Assembly: GCA_035457425.1 (NCBI GenBank)
Contig: DATIBR010000127.1
Span: 1-44,430, forward strand
Source of the DNA: Terriglobales bacterium
GTDB taxonomy: Bacteria > Acidobacteriota > Terriglobia > Terriglobales > Acidobacteriaceae
DNA: 44,430 bases
Direction: 5' to 3'
A program made the translations under genes and the position numbers. Positions 34,537 to 42,933 of the stretch are shown one piece after another. Each line of letters opens with the position of its first letter. The first letter of the stretch is position 1. The notes beneath the pieces were generated by a model, which worked only from the letters and a program-made list of their open reading frames with translations, was not told where the DNA came from and did not search any database.

Positions 34537-35967
34537 ATGTCGAACCGCGACCACTTCTTCTTCGAGCGCTACGGCCTGACCGACCGCGACCTCGAGCGCT
34601 ACCTCGCGGCCGCGCTCTCGGCTGGCGGCGACTACGCCGACCTCTACTTCGAGCACCACTATTCCTCGGGGCTCACGGTGGACGAATCGCTGGTCAAGTC
34701 GGCCAGCCAGGGCATCTCGGCCGGCTGCGGCGTGCGCGTCATCTCGGGCGAGCGCACCGGCTACGCCTACACCGACGACCTGGCGCCGGAGCGCATCCTG
34801 CACGCCGCGCGCACCGCGGCTATGATCGCCTCCGGCCCGGCCAGGCAGCCCACCGCGGACCTCAAGCAGGCGTCCGCCCGCAACCTCTATCCGGTGGTGT
34901 CCGGCAAGAACGACACCGACGTGGCCGCGCGCCTGGAGCTCGTGATGCGCGCCGACCGCGCCGCCCGCGCCTACGACCCGCGCATCTTCCAGGTGCGCGC
35001 CAGCTACGGCGAAGAGATCCGGCGCGTGCTGATCGCCGGCTCCGACGGCTCGCTCGCCACCGACCTCCAGCCGCTCGCGCGCTTCAACGTCTTCTGCATC
35101 GCCAAGGAGAACGGCAACTCCGCGCGCGGCTCCTCCGGCGGCGGCGGCCGCGTCGCCTTCGACTACTTCCTCAACGAGAAGACGCCCGAGCACTTCGCCA
35201 AGGAAGCCGCGCGGCAGACCATCATCCAGCTGGGCGCGCAGGAAGCGCCCGCCGGCGAGATGCCGGTGGTGCTTGGCCCGGGCTGGCCCGGCATCCTGCT
35301 GCACGAAGCCATCGGGCACGGCCTGGAAGCCGACTTCAACCGCAAGCAGACCTCGGCGTTCAGCGGGCTGGTCGGCCGGCGCGTCGCCAGCGACAAGTGC
35401 ACCGTGGTGGACAACGGCACGCTGCCCTCGCGCCGCGGCTCGCTCAACGTCGACGACGAGGGCTCGCCCACGCAGAACACCGTGCTCATCGAGAAGGGCA
35501 TCCTGAAGGGCTACCTCGCCGACAAGCTCTCGGCGCGGCTGATGGGCATCGCCGACACCGGCAACGGCCGCCGCGAGTCCTACGAGCACATCCCGATGCC
35601 GCGCATGACCAACACCTACATGCTCGCGGGCGACGACTCGCCCGAAGACATCATCCGCTCGGTGCCGCGCGGCATCTACGCCGCCAACTTCGGCGGCGGA
35701 CAGGTGGACATCACCAACGGCAAGTTCGTCTTCTCGGCCTCGGAGGCCTACCTCATCGAGGACGGCCACGTCACCGCGCCGCTCAAGAACTGCACCCTCA
35801 TCGGCAACGGGCCCGACGTGCTCACGCGCGTCTCCATGGTCGGCAACGACTTGAAGCTCGACGAGGGCGTGGGCACCTGCGGCAAGGACGGCCAGTCGGT
35901 GCCGGTCGGCGTCGGCATCCCCACGATCAAAGTCGACTGGATCACCGTCGGCGGCACGGCCAAGTGA
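34537..35967 (+). CDS. tldD: TldD metalloprotease subunit
   Basis: A 476-residue protein of the TldD/TldE pair, which in other bacteria degrades unfolded peptides and matures RiPP precursors such as microcin B17. The zinc-binding HEAIGH lies at about residue 256 (LLHEAIGHGLEADFNR), and GNGRRESYEHIPMPRMTNT and the terminal GGTAK region are typical. The start ATG at 34537 gives the family N-terminus. tldE follows after 7 bases, so the complex should be made from one transcript. No RiPP precursor or biosynthesis gene is recognised nearby; a general peptide-quality role is more likely. Confidence 0.95.
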   Translation: MSNRDHFFFERYGLTDRDLERYLAAALSAGGDYADLYFEHHYSSGLTVDESLVKSASQGISAGCGVRVISGERTGYAYTDDLAPERILHAARTAAMIASGPARQPTADLKQASARNLYPVVSGKNDTDVAARLELVMRADRAARAYDPRIFQVRASYGEEIRRVLIAGSDGSLATDLQPLARFNVFCIAKENGNSARGSSGGGGRVAFDYFLNEKTPEHFAKEAARQTIIQLGAQEAPAGEMPVVLGPGWPGILLHEAIGHGLEADFNRKQTSAFSGLVGRRVASDKCTVVDNGTLPSRRGSLNVDDEGSPTQNTVLIEKGILKGYLADKLSARLMGIADTGNGRRESYEHIPMPRMTNTYMLAGDDSPEDIIRSVPRGIYAANFGGGQVDITNGKFVFSASEAYLIEDGHVTAPLKNCTLIGNGPDVLTRVSMVGNDLKLDEGVGTCGKDGQSVPVGVGIPTIKVDWITVGGTAK

Positions 35968-35974
35968 TCCGCCC

Positions 35975-37342
35975 ATGACTCCGGACCTGAAAGAACTCGC
36001 AACCAGCGTCGTGAAGCGGGCCATGCAGGGCGGCGCGCACGCCGCCGAGTGCGTGGTGCGCGAGGGCGACGAGTTCTCCACCGTCGTGCGCATGGGCCAG
36101 GTCGAGACGCTGAAGGAATCCGGCGGCCGCTCCATGGGCCTGCGCGTCTTCTACCAGACGCCCGAAGGCCAGCGCGCCGCTTCCACCTACACCAGCGATT
36201 TCTCCAAGGAAGGCGTGGAGCAGATGCTCTCCGGCGCGCTCGCGCTCGCGCAGGTCACCAGCATCGACCCGCACGCCGGCCTGCCCGAGCCCGCGCAGTT
36301 CGGCCAGGTCGCCGGCGACCTCGGCCTCTACTTCGACGACGTCTACTCGCTGCCCACCGAGGAGCGCATCGCGCAGGCGCGCCGCGCCGAGCAGGCGGCC
36401 ATGTCCGCCGACAAGCGCATCTCGAACTCCGAAGGCGGCTCGTTCGACGCCGCCACCGGACGCAAGGTACTGGCGAACTCGCTCGGCTTCGTCGGCGAAT
36501 ACCAGCGCTCGTATTGCTCGCTCTCCGCCGTGCCCATCGCGCAGGATTCCGAAGGCGGCTCGATGCAGCGCGACTTCTGGTACTCGGTCGCGCGCACGCT
36601 CGCTAAGCTCGATTCGCCCGAGCACGTCGGCAAGGTCGCCGCCGAGCGGACGGTGCGCCGCCTGGGCGCGCGCAAGGTCCCCACCGCCAGGGTCCCCGTC
36701 GTCTTCGAGCCCATGGTCGCGCGCGCGCTGGTCGAGAACATCTTTGAAGCGGTGAACGGCGACGCCGTCTACCGCGGCGCCTCGTTCCTGGCCGGCAAGC
36801 TGGGCGAGCAGGTCGCGGGCGAGAACGTGAACGTGGTGGACGACGGCGCCATGCCGGGCGGCTTCGGCACCTCGCCCTTCGACGGCGAGGGCGTGCCCAC
36901 GCGCCGCACCGTCGTCATCGACAAGGGCGTGCTCAAGTCCTACCTGCTGAACACCTACACCGCGCGCAAGCTCGGCATGGCCACTACCGGCAACGCCGCG
37001 CGCGGCCTCGCCGGTGTTCCCGGCATCGGGGTGGGGAACTTCTTCCTCCAGCCCGGCACGAAGGCGCCGCAGCAGATCATCGGCGAGATCGCCGACGGCC
37101 TCTACGTCACCGAGTTCCTCGGCTTTGGCGTGAACCTGGTCACCGGAGACTTCTCGCGCGGCGCCAGCGGCCTGTGGATCAGGAACGGCGAGCTGGCCTT
37201 CCCGGTGGAGGAGATCACGGTCGCCGGCAACCTGCGCGACATGATCCGCAGCATCACCGCCATCGGGAGCGACCTCGAGTTCCGTGGCGCGGTCGCCTCC
37301 CCCACCATCCGCATCGACGGCCTGACCGTCGCCGGCGAATAA
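35975..37342 (+). CDS. pmbA: TldE/PmbA metalloprotease partner subunit
   Basis: A 455-residue partner of TldD. TldE/PmbA lacks the HExxxH zinc site and forms the heterodimer with TldD, as here. Family segments include TLKESGGRSMGLRVFY, GDAVYRGASFLAGKLGEQV, DDGAMPGGFGTSPFDGEG and GNFFLQPGTK. Length is normal. Downstream comes a partial repeat (37353-37428) and then the oppositely oriented zinc-finger gene. No frame damage is seen. Confidence 0.94.
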   Translation: MTPDLKELATSVVKRAMQGGAHAAECVVREGDEFSTVVRMGQVETLKESGGRSMGLRVFYQTPEGQRAASTYTSDFSKEGVEQMLSGALALAQVTSIDPHAGLPEPAQFGQVAGDLGLYFDDVYSLPTEERIAQARRAEQAAMSADKRISNSEGGSFDAATGRKVLANSLGFVGEYQRSYCSLSAVPIAQDSEGGSMQRDFWYSVARTLAKLDSPEHVGKVAAERTVRRLGARKVPTARVPVVFEPMVARALVENIFEAVNGDAVYRGASFLAGKLGEQVAGENVNVVDDGAMPGGFGTSPFDGEGVPTRRTVVIDKGVLKSYLLNTYTARKLGMATTGNAARGLAGVPGIGVGNFFLQPGTKAPQQIIGEIADGLYVTEFLGFGVNLVTGDFSRGASGLWIRNGELAFPVEEITVAGNLRDMIRSITAIGSDLEFRGAVASPTIRIDGLTVAGE

Positions 37343-37352
37343 GCCTTTCCGA

Positions 37353-37428
37353 GATCGTGCTGAGGAGCCCGCCGCGGCGGGCGAGCGAGCGTCTTCTCCA
37401 GCGAGCGAGCAGCGACGAAGCATCCTGG
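37353..37428. repeat. Partial copy of the CTGAG ... GAAG.ATC family
   Basis: It contains CGTGCTGAGGAGCCCGCCGCGGCGGGCGAG and ends CGACGAAGCATCCTGG, matching the half-units of 3003-3076. It sits between convergent tldE and the zinc-finger gene. The arms are imperfect, so the call is weaker than for the other two. Confidence 0.5.
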
Positions 37429-37437
37429 TTCTTGCTG

Positions 37438-37465
37438 CAAATAGAAAGGCCGCCCGAAGGCGGCC
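37438..37465 (-). terminator. Rho-independent terminator of the C2H2 gene
   Basis: On the minus strand GGCCGCC (37465-37459), loop TTCG, GGCGGCC (37454-37448), then TTTCTATTT. A C(UUCG)G tetraloop makes it very stable. It begins 18 bases after the stop of the zinc-finger gene. Confidence 0.75.
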
Positions 37466-37483
37466 TCTCTCGCATCGCTTGCC

Positions 37484-37594
37484 CTAGCGATTGTGCGACT
37501 CGCGGTTGTGACGGTCCAGCTCCTGCTGGCTCGCGAAGTCCTTGTTGCACTGCTCGCAGCGGATCTTGTTGCCCTGGTTCATGGTGTTCGCCAT
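37484..37594 (-). CDS. C2H2 zinc-finger microprotein (36 residues)
   Basis: A 36-residue gene too short for most gene finders. The peptide runs from MANTMNQGNKIR to ESHNR and holds a single finger: Cys13, Cys16, Phe20, Leu26, His29 and His34, that is C-x2-C-x12-H-x4-H with the core Phe and Leu at the classical eukaryotic positions. Support for expression: AGGAGG six bases before the ATG and a strong terminator after the stop. Known bacterial C2H2 factors (Ros/MucR) use shorter Cys-His spacing and larger domains. The target is unknown; it could bind nucleic acid or a protein partner. Single fingers usually need extra contacts for DNA specificity. Confidence 0.8.
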   Translation of the reverse strand: MANTMNQGNKIRCEQCNKDFASQQELDRHNRESHNR

Positions 37595-37765
37595 GATTCC
37601 CCTCCTGAAGTTGAGTGTTTTCTAGATGGATTTCCGCGCGGCGCCGGGAGTTTGCTGGAATCGTGAGCTGCCGGCCGGAGCACATCCAGGAGCTCACCTC
37701 CGCAGTCCGGAGCGGCACGCCTGCGTGGCGTGGCATCGAAACCAACGCAGCACCCCGGAGTCGCC

Positions 37766-38035
37766 GTGCCCGACCTCTCGCTTCCGTCCTTTCTCGTGCG
37801 CCTGCGCGACCGCCTGGGCTGGCCGCTGCTCTCCGTCATCGGCGCGGGCCTGCTCATCCTTCTCGTGCTGGCGTTCACGCCCGGCCGCGACACCGTGGCC
37901 GCGTCGTCGCCTCAGGCCGAGCTCGCGCCCGCCGCCGCCAAGCGCAGCACCGAGACGCCCGCGCTGGGCGAGCCCGCGAGCGACGCTCCCCAAAAGCCCT
38001 CACCCGCCATCCCGAAGAAGAAGCGCCGCCGCTAG
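37766..38035 (+). CDS. Small membrane-anchored hypothetical protein
   Basis: An 89-residue protein I do not recognise. It has one membrane span (about residues 18-36, LLSVIGAGLLILLVLAF) and a Lys/Arg-rich C-terminus (PKKKRRR) after a Pro/Ala-rich stretch. The start GTG at 37766 is chosen because GGAG lies a few bases upstream; an upstream GTG at 37730 is possible. It is followed after 35 bases by another single-span protein, so they may be co-expressed. Confidence 0.55.
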   Translation: MPDLSLPSFLVRLRDRLGWPLLSVIGAGLLILLVLAFTPGRDTVAASSPQAELAPAAAKRSTETPALGEPASDAPQKPSPAIPKKKRRR

Positions 38036-38058
38036 CGCGCGCCTTCTCTCCGCAGGGT

Positions 38059-38064
38059 TACAAT
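38059..38064 (+). promoter_or_regulatory. -10 box (TACAAT) six bases before the next start codon
   Basis: TACAAT, then CCCGGC, then the ATG at 38071. Transcription would begin at or next to the ATG, giving a leaderless mRNA. The same spacing is found before selD. Confidence 0.45.
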
Positions 38065-38070
38065 CCCGGC

Positions 38071-38586
38071 ATGGCCGACGAGCAGGAACCGCTGCGACTT
38101 GGGCAATCGGGCGACGAGGAACGCGCGCCCTGGGCGCCCATCGGCATCGGCGTCGTCCTCATCGTGCTGGTCATCGGCGCGCTCATCTTCTTCTCGCGCA
38201 GCGAGGCGCCGAGCACCTCGGGAGAGCCGCATCCCTACGCCGCCAGCCTGAAGTTCGCCGACCTGAAGCTCTCCACCGCCGAAAACTTCGTGGGCGGCAG
38301 CGTGACCTACCTCGACGGCACGCTCACCAACTCCGGCGACAAGACGGTGAGCAACGTTTCGGTCGAGCTCACCTTCCGCAACACGCTCGGCGAGGTGGTG
38401 CAGAAGGAATCGATGCGCGTGATGGCGCTCGACGAGTCGGGCCCGTACCCCGACATCCGCGACCTGCGCGCCGCGCCCATCGCGCCCGGCAAGTCGCGCC
38501 CCATTCGGCTCACGCTGGAGCACATCTCGGCCGACTGGAACCGCGCCGCCCCCGACATCAAGATCACCAACGTCAGCACGAAGTAG
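38071..38586 (+). CDS. Single-span hypothetical with beta-rich extracytoplasmic domain
   Basis: A 171-residue protein with a cytoplasmic N-terminus of about 20 residues, one membrane span (about 24-41, GIGVVLIVLVIGALIFF) and an outer domain with FVGGSVTYLDGTLTNSGDKTVSNVSVEL and FRNTLGEVVQKES. The latter looks like a FxLYD/DUF2393-type beta-sandwich found in envelope proteins. I cannot assign a function. There is a TACAAT promoter element six bases before the ATG and no ribosome site. Codon use is normal for the region. Confidence 0.72.
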   Translation: MADEQEPLRLGQSGDEERAPWAPIGIGVVLIVLVIGALIFFSRSEAPSTSGEPHPYAASLKFADLKLSTAENFVGGSVTYLDGTLTNSGDKTVSNVSVELTFRNTLGEVVQKESMRVMALDESGPYPDIRDLRAAPIAPGKSRPIRLTLEHISADWNRAAPDIKITNVSTK

Positions 38587-38641
38587 AGCGCGCCACCGCG
38601 GCCATTGTTCGCCCGATGACCCGCTCGCGCGATGGCGCGAT

Positions 38642-38647
38642 TAGAAT
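38642..38647 (+). promoter_or_regulatory. -10 box (TAGAAT) of selD, six bases before the ATG
   Basis: TAGAAT, then GTCCGC, then the selD ATG at 38654. No SD sequence is present, so the transcript is probably leaderless. The spacing is identical to that of the neighbouring gene at 38071. Confidence 0.5.
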
Positions 38648-38653
38648 GTCCGC

Positions 38654-39706
38654 ATGGCGACAGAGGTCACCAAGGTCCGCCTCACCGAGGCCGCGAAAGC
38701 CGCGGGTTGAGCGTCGAAGCTCAGTCCGGCGGCGCTGGACTCGGTGCTTGGGAGATTAGCCCGGCAACACGACCCGAACGTGCTGGTCGGCTTCGACAAA
38801 GCCGACGACGCCGGGGTGTATCGCATCTCGCCCGAGCAGGCGCTGGTGCAGACCGTCGACTTCTTCACGCCCATCGTGGACGACCCGTTCACCTTCGGCG
38901 CCATCGCGGCCACCAACGCGCTCTCCGACGTCTACGCCATGGGCGGCCGCCCGCTCACCGCGCTCGCGCTCGTCTGCTTCCCGGAAAAAGGCGACCTCGC
39001 GGTGCTGGAGCAGATCCTCGCCGGCGGATTGTCGAAGATGATCGAAGCGGGCTGCACGGTCGTGGGCGGCCACTCCATCCGCGACGAGGACGTGAAGTTC
39101 GGCTACGCGGTCACCGGCACCATCGACCCGCGGCGCATCTTCACCAACTCCGGCGCGCACGCGGGCGACGCGCTCCTCCTCACCAAGCCACTCGGCACCG
39201 GCGTGATCTCCACCGCCATCAAGAAGGCGAAGGCGGAGCAGGCGTGGATCGACGCCGCGACCACGTCGATGACCACGCTCAACAAGACCGCGGCGGAGAT
39301 CATGGCGCGCCCGGGATTCGGCGTGCACGCCGCCACCGACGTCACCGGCTTCGGCCTCATCGGCCACGCGCGCGAGCTGGCGCTCGGCTCCGGCGTCGCG
39401 CTGCGCATCGCGAGCGCGAAAGTCCCGGCGCTGGCTGGCGCGATGGAGTGCATCCGCGCCGGGTATGTCCCCGGCGGCTTGAAGAACAACCGCGAGTTCG
39501 CGGAGTGCGTGGTCGGGTACGAGGGCAACGTCCCGGACGACGTGAAGGCGCTGTTGTTCGACCCGCAGACGGCCGGCGGCCTGCTGATCTCCGTCCCCGC
39601 GGCGAATGCGGACGCGCTGCTCGCCGCGCTCCGCGCCGCGCAGCTGGAGGCCGAGCGCATCGGCGAGGTCGTCGCGACCACCAAGCCGCTCATCTCCGTC
39701 CGGTAG
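38654..39706 (+). CDS. selD: Selenide, water dikinase (SelD) as a selenoprotein, UGA at codon 19
   Basis: SelD makes selenophosphate, the selenium donor for Sec-tRNA and selenouridine, from selenide and ATP. Translated from 38654, the protein is 350 residues with a TGA at codon 19 (38708-38710). The context is AKAAG-U-ASKLSP, and E. coli SelD has Cys17 followed by Lys20 in the same place, so the TGA falls exactly at the catalytic Cys and the Lys is kept. Downstream of it the family runs intact (VGFDKADDAGVYR, GATDVTGFGLIGHA equivalent, FDPQTAGGLL). A gene finder that stops at TGA would start at 38744 and lose the active site. The genome must therefore have SelA, SelB and tRNA-Sec, which lie outside this window. 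Confidence 0.9.
38711..38749 (+). promoter_or_regulatory. Putative SECIS element of selD
   Basis: Immediately after the TGA, AAGC (38717-38720) pairs with GCTT (38746-38749) and GTCC (38724-38727) with GGAC (38737-38740), leaving an internal loop and a nine-base apical loop (38728-38736). The loop starts 17 bases after the UGA, as expected for a bacterial SECIS. Base pairing was judged by eye. Confidence 0.5.
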
Positions 39707-39713
39707 CAAAGCC

Positions 39714-39780
39714 GACCACAAAGGACACACGAAGGTCCTTCATGAGGCCCTTTGTGAAACCTTCGCGTCCTTTGTGGTTC
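39714..39780. repeat. Inverted repeat of the CACAAAGGACACGAAGG family
   Basis: Left arm 39714-39736 and right arm 39759-39780 (inverted) share GACCACAAAGGAC and CGAAGGT with few mismatches; the spacer is 22 bp. It fills the gap between selD and the convergent ybjQ. In my recollection this word family also flanks GxxExxY genes in other genomes. Confidence 0.8.
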
Positions 39781-39784
39781 GCTT

Positions 39785-40120
39785 CTACTGGATCGGCTCA
39801 ATGACGACCGCGGTCCCATAGCACAGCACTTCCGTCGCGGCGTGCTGCGAGACGACTTCGCTGGCGTCGTAGCGCACGCCCACCACCGCGTTCGCGCCCA
39901 TCTGCTGCGCGTGCTGGATGAGCAGCTGGTAGGCCTGCTCGCGCGCCTGCTCGCACATCTCGGTGTAGGCGCCGATCTGCCCGCCGATGATGTTCTTGAG
40001 GCCTCCCAGGATCCCCTGCGCGATGGTCGGCGAGCGCACGATGATGCCGCGCACCACGCCTTTGTATTCCTTGATGCGATAGCCGTCGAAGTTGAAGGTG
40101 GTCGTGATCGGAAGGCTCAC
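39785..40120 (-). CDS. YbjQ/UPF0145 family protein
   Basis: A 111-residue protein of the YbjQ family, which forms a small pentameric fold often listed as heavy-metal-binding domain; the cellular role is not settled. Typical segments are GYRIKEYKGVVRGIIVRSP, IIGGQIGAYTEMCEQAREQAY and GANAVVGVRYDASEV. GTG start, with GAGGAG six bases upstream. It lies upstream of ftsH on the same strand in transcription direction terms only by proximity: ftsH ends at a terminator (40170-40201), so ybjQ is likely a separate unit. Confidence 0.85.
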   Translation of the reverse strand: MSLPITTTFNFDGYRIKEYKGVVRGIIVRSPTIAQGILGGLKNIIGGQIGAYTEMCEQAREQAYQLLIQHAQQMGANAVVGVRYDASEVVSQHAATEVLCYGTAVVIEPIQ

Positions 40121-40169
40121 GCGAATCTCCTCTAGCTTGGGATGAGCCGCAGTATAAGAGGCAAACTGT

Positions 40170-40201
40170 AAAAAGCGAGGGCGACCGTTGCCGGTCGCCC
40201 T
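40170..40201 (-). terminator. Rho-independent terminator of ftsH
   Basis: On the minus strand AGGGCGACCG (40201-40192), loop GCAA, CGGTCGCCCT (40187-40178), then CGCTTTTTAC. A 10-bp perfect stem with a GNRA loop and T run. It lies about 35 bases past the ftsH stop, beyond a GATAAGC-family repeat. Confidence 0.8.
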
Positions 40202-40234
40202 GCTGATTGCTTATCGCTGATTGTTTATTGCTGC
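40202..40234. repeat. Single arm of the GATAAGC/CAATAAGC word family
   Basis: GCTGATTGCTTATCGCTGATTGTTTATTGCTGC-type text directly after the ftsH stop codon. Only one arm is present. It uses the same words as 6263-6413 and 25286-25361. Confidence 0.65.
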
Positions 40235-40235
40235 T

Positions 40236-42146
40236 CTACACGGTACCCGGCGCCGGCTCGATGCCCGGCTTGCGCGTGCCTTCCGGCTTCAGCACCTGCT
40301 GCACGCCGCTGTTGTCGTCGCCCTTGGGCGGCGGCACCAGCTTCGGCAGCTCCTTGCCTTCGATGACCATCTTGATCTCGTTGGCGTCGAGCACTTCGCG
40401 TTCCAGCAGCGTCAGGGCCAGGCGGACGAGCGTGTCGCGGTCATTCTCGAGCAGCTGCTTCGCCTTGGCGTAGCCGTCGTCGACGAAGCGCCGCACCTCG
40501 AGGTCGATCTTGATGGCGGTGTCCTCGGAGTAGTCGCGGTGCTGCGCGATCTCGCGGCCCAGGAAGATCTGCTCTTCCTTCTTGCCGAAGGTCAGCGGCC
40601 CGAGCGAGCTCATGCCGAACTCGCACACCATGCGGCGCGCCAGCTCGGTGGCCTGCTCGATGTCGTTGCCCGCCCCGGTCGTCATGGTCGAGAGGAAGAT
40701 CTCCTCCGCCAGGCGGCCGCCCATCATGATGGCGATGCGCGTCTCCAGGTAATCGCGCGTGTAGTTGTGCTTGTCGGTCTCCGGCAGCTGCATGGTGACG
40801 CCGAGCGCCATGCCGCGCGGGATGATGGTGACCTTGTGCAGCGGGTCGGAGTGCGGCAGCTTGGCCGCCACCAGCGCGTGCCCCGCCTCGTGGTACGCGG
40901 TGACCTTCTTCTCCTCGTCGGTGAGCAGGAGCGACTTGCGCTCCGCGCCCATCATCACCTTGTCCTTCGCCATCTCGAAGTCGTACATCAACACGGTCTT
41001 GCGGTTCTGCCGCGCCGCGTTGAGCGCCGCTTCGTTCACCATGTTGGCCAGGTCGGCGCCGGAGAAGCCCGGGGTGCCGCGCGCCAGGACGGAGAGGTCG
41101 ACGTCGTCGTTGAGCGGGATCTTGCGCGTGTGGACGCGCAGGATCTCCTCGCGGCCGCGCACGTCGGGACGCGAGACCACCACCCGCCGGTCGAAGCGCC
41201 CGGGACGCAGCAGCGCGGGATCGAGCACGTCGGGGCGGTTGGTCGCCGCCACCAGGATCACGCCGTCATTCGATTCGAAGCCGTCCATCTCGACCAGCAG
41301 CTGGTTGAGCGTCTGCTCGCGCTCGTCGTGCCCGCCGCCCAGGCCGGCGCCGCGATGGCGGCCGACCGCGTCGATCTCGTCGATGAAGATGATGCAGGGC
41401 GCGTTCTTCTTGCCCTGCTCGAACAGGTCGCGCACGCGGCTCGCGCCCACGCCCACGAACATCTCGACGAAGTCCGAACCGGAGATGGAGAAGAAAGGAA
41501 CGTTCGCTTCGCCCGCGACCGCGCGCGCCAGCAGCGTCTTGCCCGTGCCCGGAGGCCCGACCAGCAGCACGCCTTTCGGGATGCGCCCGCCCAGCTTCTG
41601 GAACTTCTGCGCCTCGCGCAGGAACTCGATGATCTCGCGCAGCTCTTCCTTGGCCTCATCCACGCCGGCCACGTCTTTGAACGTGACCTTCTTCTGCTGC
41701 ATGGAGAGCAGGCGCGCGCGGCTCTTGCCGAACGAGAGCGCCTTCGACCCGCCGGTCTGCATCTGCCGGATCAGGATGAACCACAGCACGCCGAACAACA
41801 GGAAGGGAGAGAGTTGCAGGATGGTGGTGAGCCACAGGCTGCCTTGCGTGTCCTTCACCGTCACGATGACGTTCTTGTCGCGCAGGATCTTGATCATGTC
41901 CTGGTCCTGCGCCAGGATCGTGGTGTGGAAGGTCTGGCTCTTGTCGTTGCGGAACTTGCCCTGCACGGTCGTGCCGGTGATGGTGACCTCGAGCACGTCG
42001 CCGGACTGCACGCGGCTGAGGAACTCCGAATAGCTGATGTCCACTTCTTTCGGCGCCTGGCTGCTCGTGCGGATCACCTGGTACAGGACCACGCCCGAGG
42101 CGATGATCACCAGCCAGAACAACACCGTCTTGACCGTCGAATTCAC
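40236..42146 (-). CDS. ftsH: ATP-dependent zinc metalloprotease FtsH
   Basis: A 636-residue membrane AAA+ protease that degrades misfolded membrane proteins and selected regulators. Two N-terminal membrane spans (about 8-26 and 110-128) flank a short extracytoplasmic domain. The Walker A loop GPPGTGKT is near residue 196, Walker B is FIDEID, the second region of homology contains [18 protein letters not shown], and the zinc site HEAGH is near residue 417. The start is GTG, six to seven bases after GAGGAG. It is the third gene of a tilS-hpt-ftsH group on the minus strand, an arrangement seen in many bacteria. Confidence 0.97.
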   Translation of the reverse strand: MNSTVKTVLFWLVIIASGVVLYQVIRTSSQAPKEVDISYSEFLSRVQSGDVLEVTITGTTVQGKFRNDKSQTFHTTILAQDQDMIKILRDKNVIVTVKDTQGSLWLTTILQLSPFLLFGVLWFILIRQMQTGGSKALSFGKSRARLLSMQQKKVTFKDVAGVDEAKEELREIIEFLREAQKFQKLGGRIPKGVLLVGPPGTGKTLLARAVAGEANVPFFSISGSDFVEMFVGVGASRVRDLFEQGKKNAPCIIFIDEIDAVGRHRGAGLGGGHDEREQTLNQLLVEMDGFESNDGVILVAATNRPDVLDPALLRPGRFDRRVVVSRPDVRGREEILRVHTRKIPLNDDVDLSVLARGTPGFSGADLANMVNEAALNAARQNRKTVLMYDFEMAKDKVMMGAERKSLLLTDEEKKVTAYHEAGHALVAAKLPHSDPLHKVTIIPRGMALGVTMQLPETDKHNYTRDYLETRIAIMMGGRLAEEIFLSTMTTGAGNDIEQATELARRMVCEFGMSSLGPLTFGKKEEQIFLGREIAQHRDYSEDTAIKIDLEVRRFVDDGYAKAKQLLENDRDTLVRLALTLLEREVLDANEIKMVIEGKELPKLVPPPKGDDNSGVQQVLKPEGTRKPGIEPAPGTV

Positions 42147-42340
42147 TCTGTTCTCCTCACATCCGCCGGCCTAAAACCGGCGTGCCCGCCAACGCGCGGC
42201 GGGCCCCACGGGAATGCGCGTCACCTCGTTAGATGCGCGGGGCCGCGCCTGACACTCACAATGATTTTAACCCCTTTGGGCGGCGGAAAGTTCCCGGGGG
42301 CTCCAAAAAGCCACTGAGTCTCAGGGGGGAAAAAGCCTTA

Positions 42341-42892
42341 CTACTTCGCCGCGGCGGCCGGGTTCGGCACGCCCGAGGCCACGTACGGCAGGTTGCGGCC
42401 CACGTGCGGCGACCCCAGCCCGTACCCCACCACGTACGACTCGTCGATCAGGAAGCCGAAGTAGTCGGGCTGGAGCGAGACCCGGCGCTCTTTCTGCTTG
42501 TCGAGGAAGGCGGCCAGCTTCACCGACGTCGCCCCGCGCGCCAGCATCATCCGCATCAGGAACTCGCTCGTCACCCCGGACTGCACCAGGCCCTCGATCA
42601 GCAGCACGTCATGCTGCTTCACGTTGGGCTCCGGGGTGAAGAAGATCTCGGTGGTGGAGCTCGAGCCCTGGGTCATCTCGCTGAACATCGGCTTCATGAA
42701 CTGGCAGACCACCGGGACGTCGATGTGGCGTACCAGGTCGGCCATGAAGATGAACCCGTTCTCCAGCACGCAGACGGCATAGAGCGTCTTGCCGCGGTAG
42801 TCCTCGGAGATCTGGCGCGCGAGCTCCTTCACGCGCTTGGCGATCTGTTCGCTCGTCAGCAGGACTCGGAGATTGGTCTTTTCTTCAGCCAT
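42341..42892 (-). CDS. hpt: Hypoxanthine-guanine phosphoribosyltransferase-like protein with altered active site
   Basis: A 183-residue PRTase between tilS and ftsH, the usual place of hpt. The fold and length fit Hpt (LLTSEQIAKRVKELARQI; FGFLIDESYVVGYGLG). However, the PRPP loop reads IEGLVQSGVT in place of the usual VEDIIDTGLT: the second acidic residue is Gly, and the Asp that acts as general base is Gln. The pyrophosphate loop is LENG instead of LKGS, and the GYGLD aspartate is Gly. It may be a pseudoenzyme or have another substrate. The gene itself looks intact, with no frameshift. Confidence 0.85.
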   Translation of the reverse strand: MAEEKTNLRVLLTSEQIAKRVKELARQISEDYRGKTLYAVCVLENGFIFMADLVRHIDVPVVCQFMKPMFSEMTQGSSSTTEIFFTPEPNVKQHDVLLIEGLVQSGVTSEFLMRMMLARGATSVKLAAFLDKQKERRVSLQPDYFGFLIDESYVVGYGLGSPHVGRNLPYVASGVPNPAAAAK

Positions 42893-42933
42893 CAGGGACC
42901 GGAGACGCCGGGCGCAAGGATACAACGTGGCTG

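Noticed and set aside
34537-37342. RiPP biosynthesis cluster around tldD-tldE
   Set aside because: No precursor peptide, YcaO, radical SAM or exporter gene is recognisable nearby; the pair is common as a stand-alone housekeeping protease.
38744-39706. SelD starting at 38744 as a shorter protein
   Set aside because: This would lack the catalytic residue and the Lys; the upstream in-frame segment from 38654 with one TGA matches the family N-terminus.
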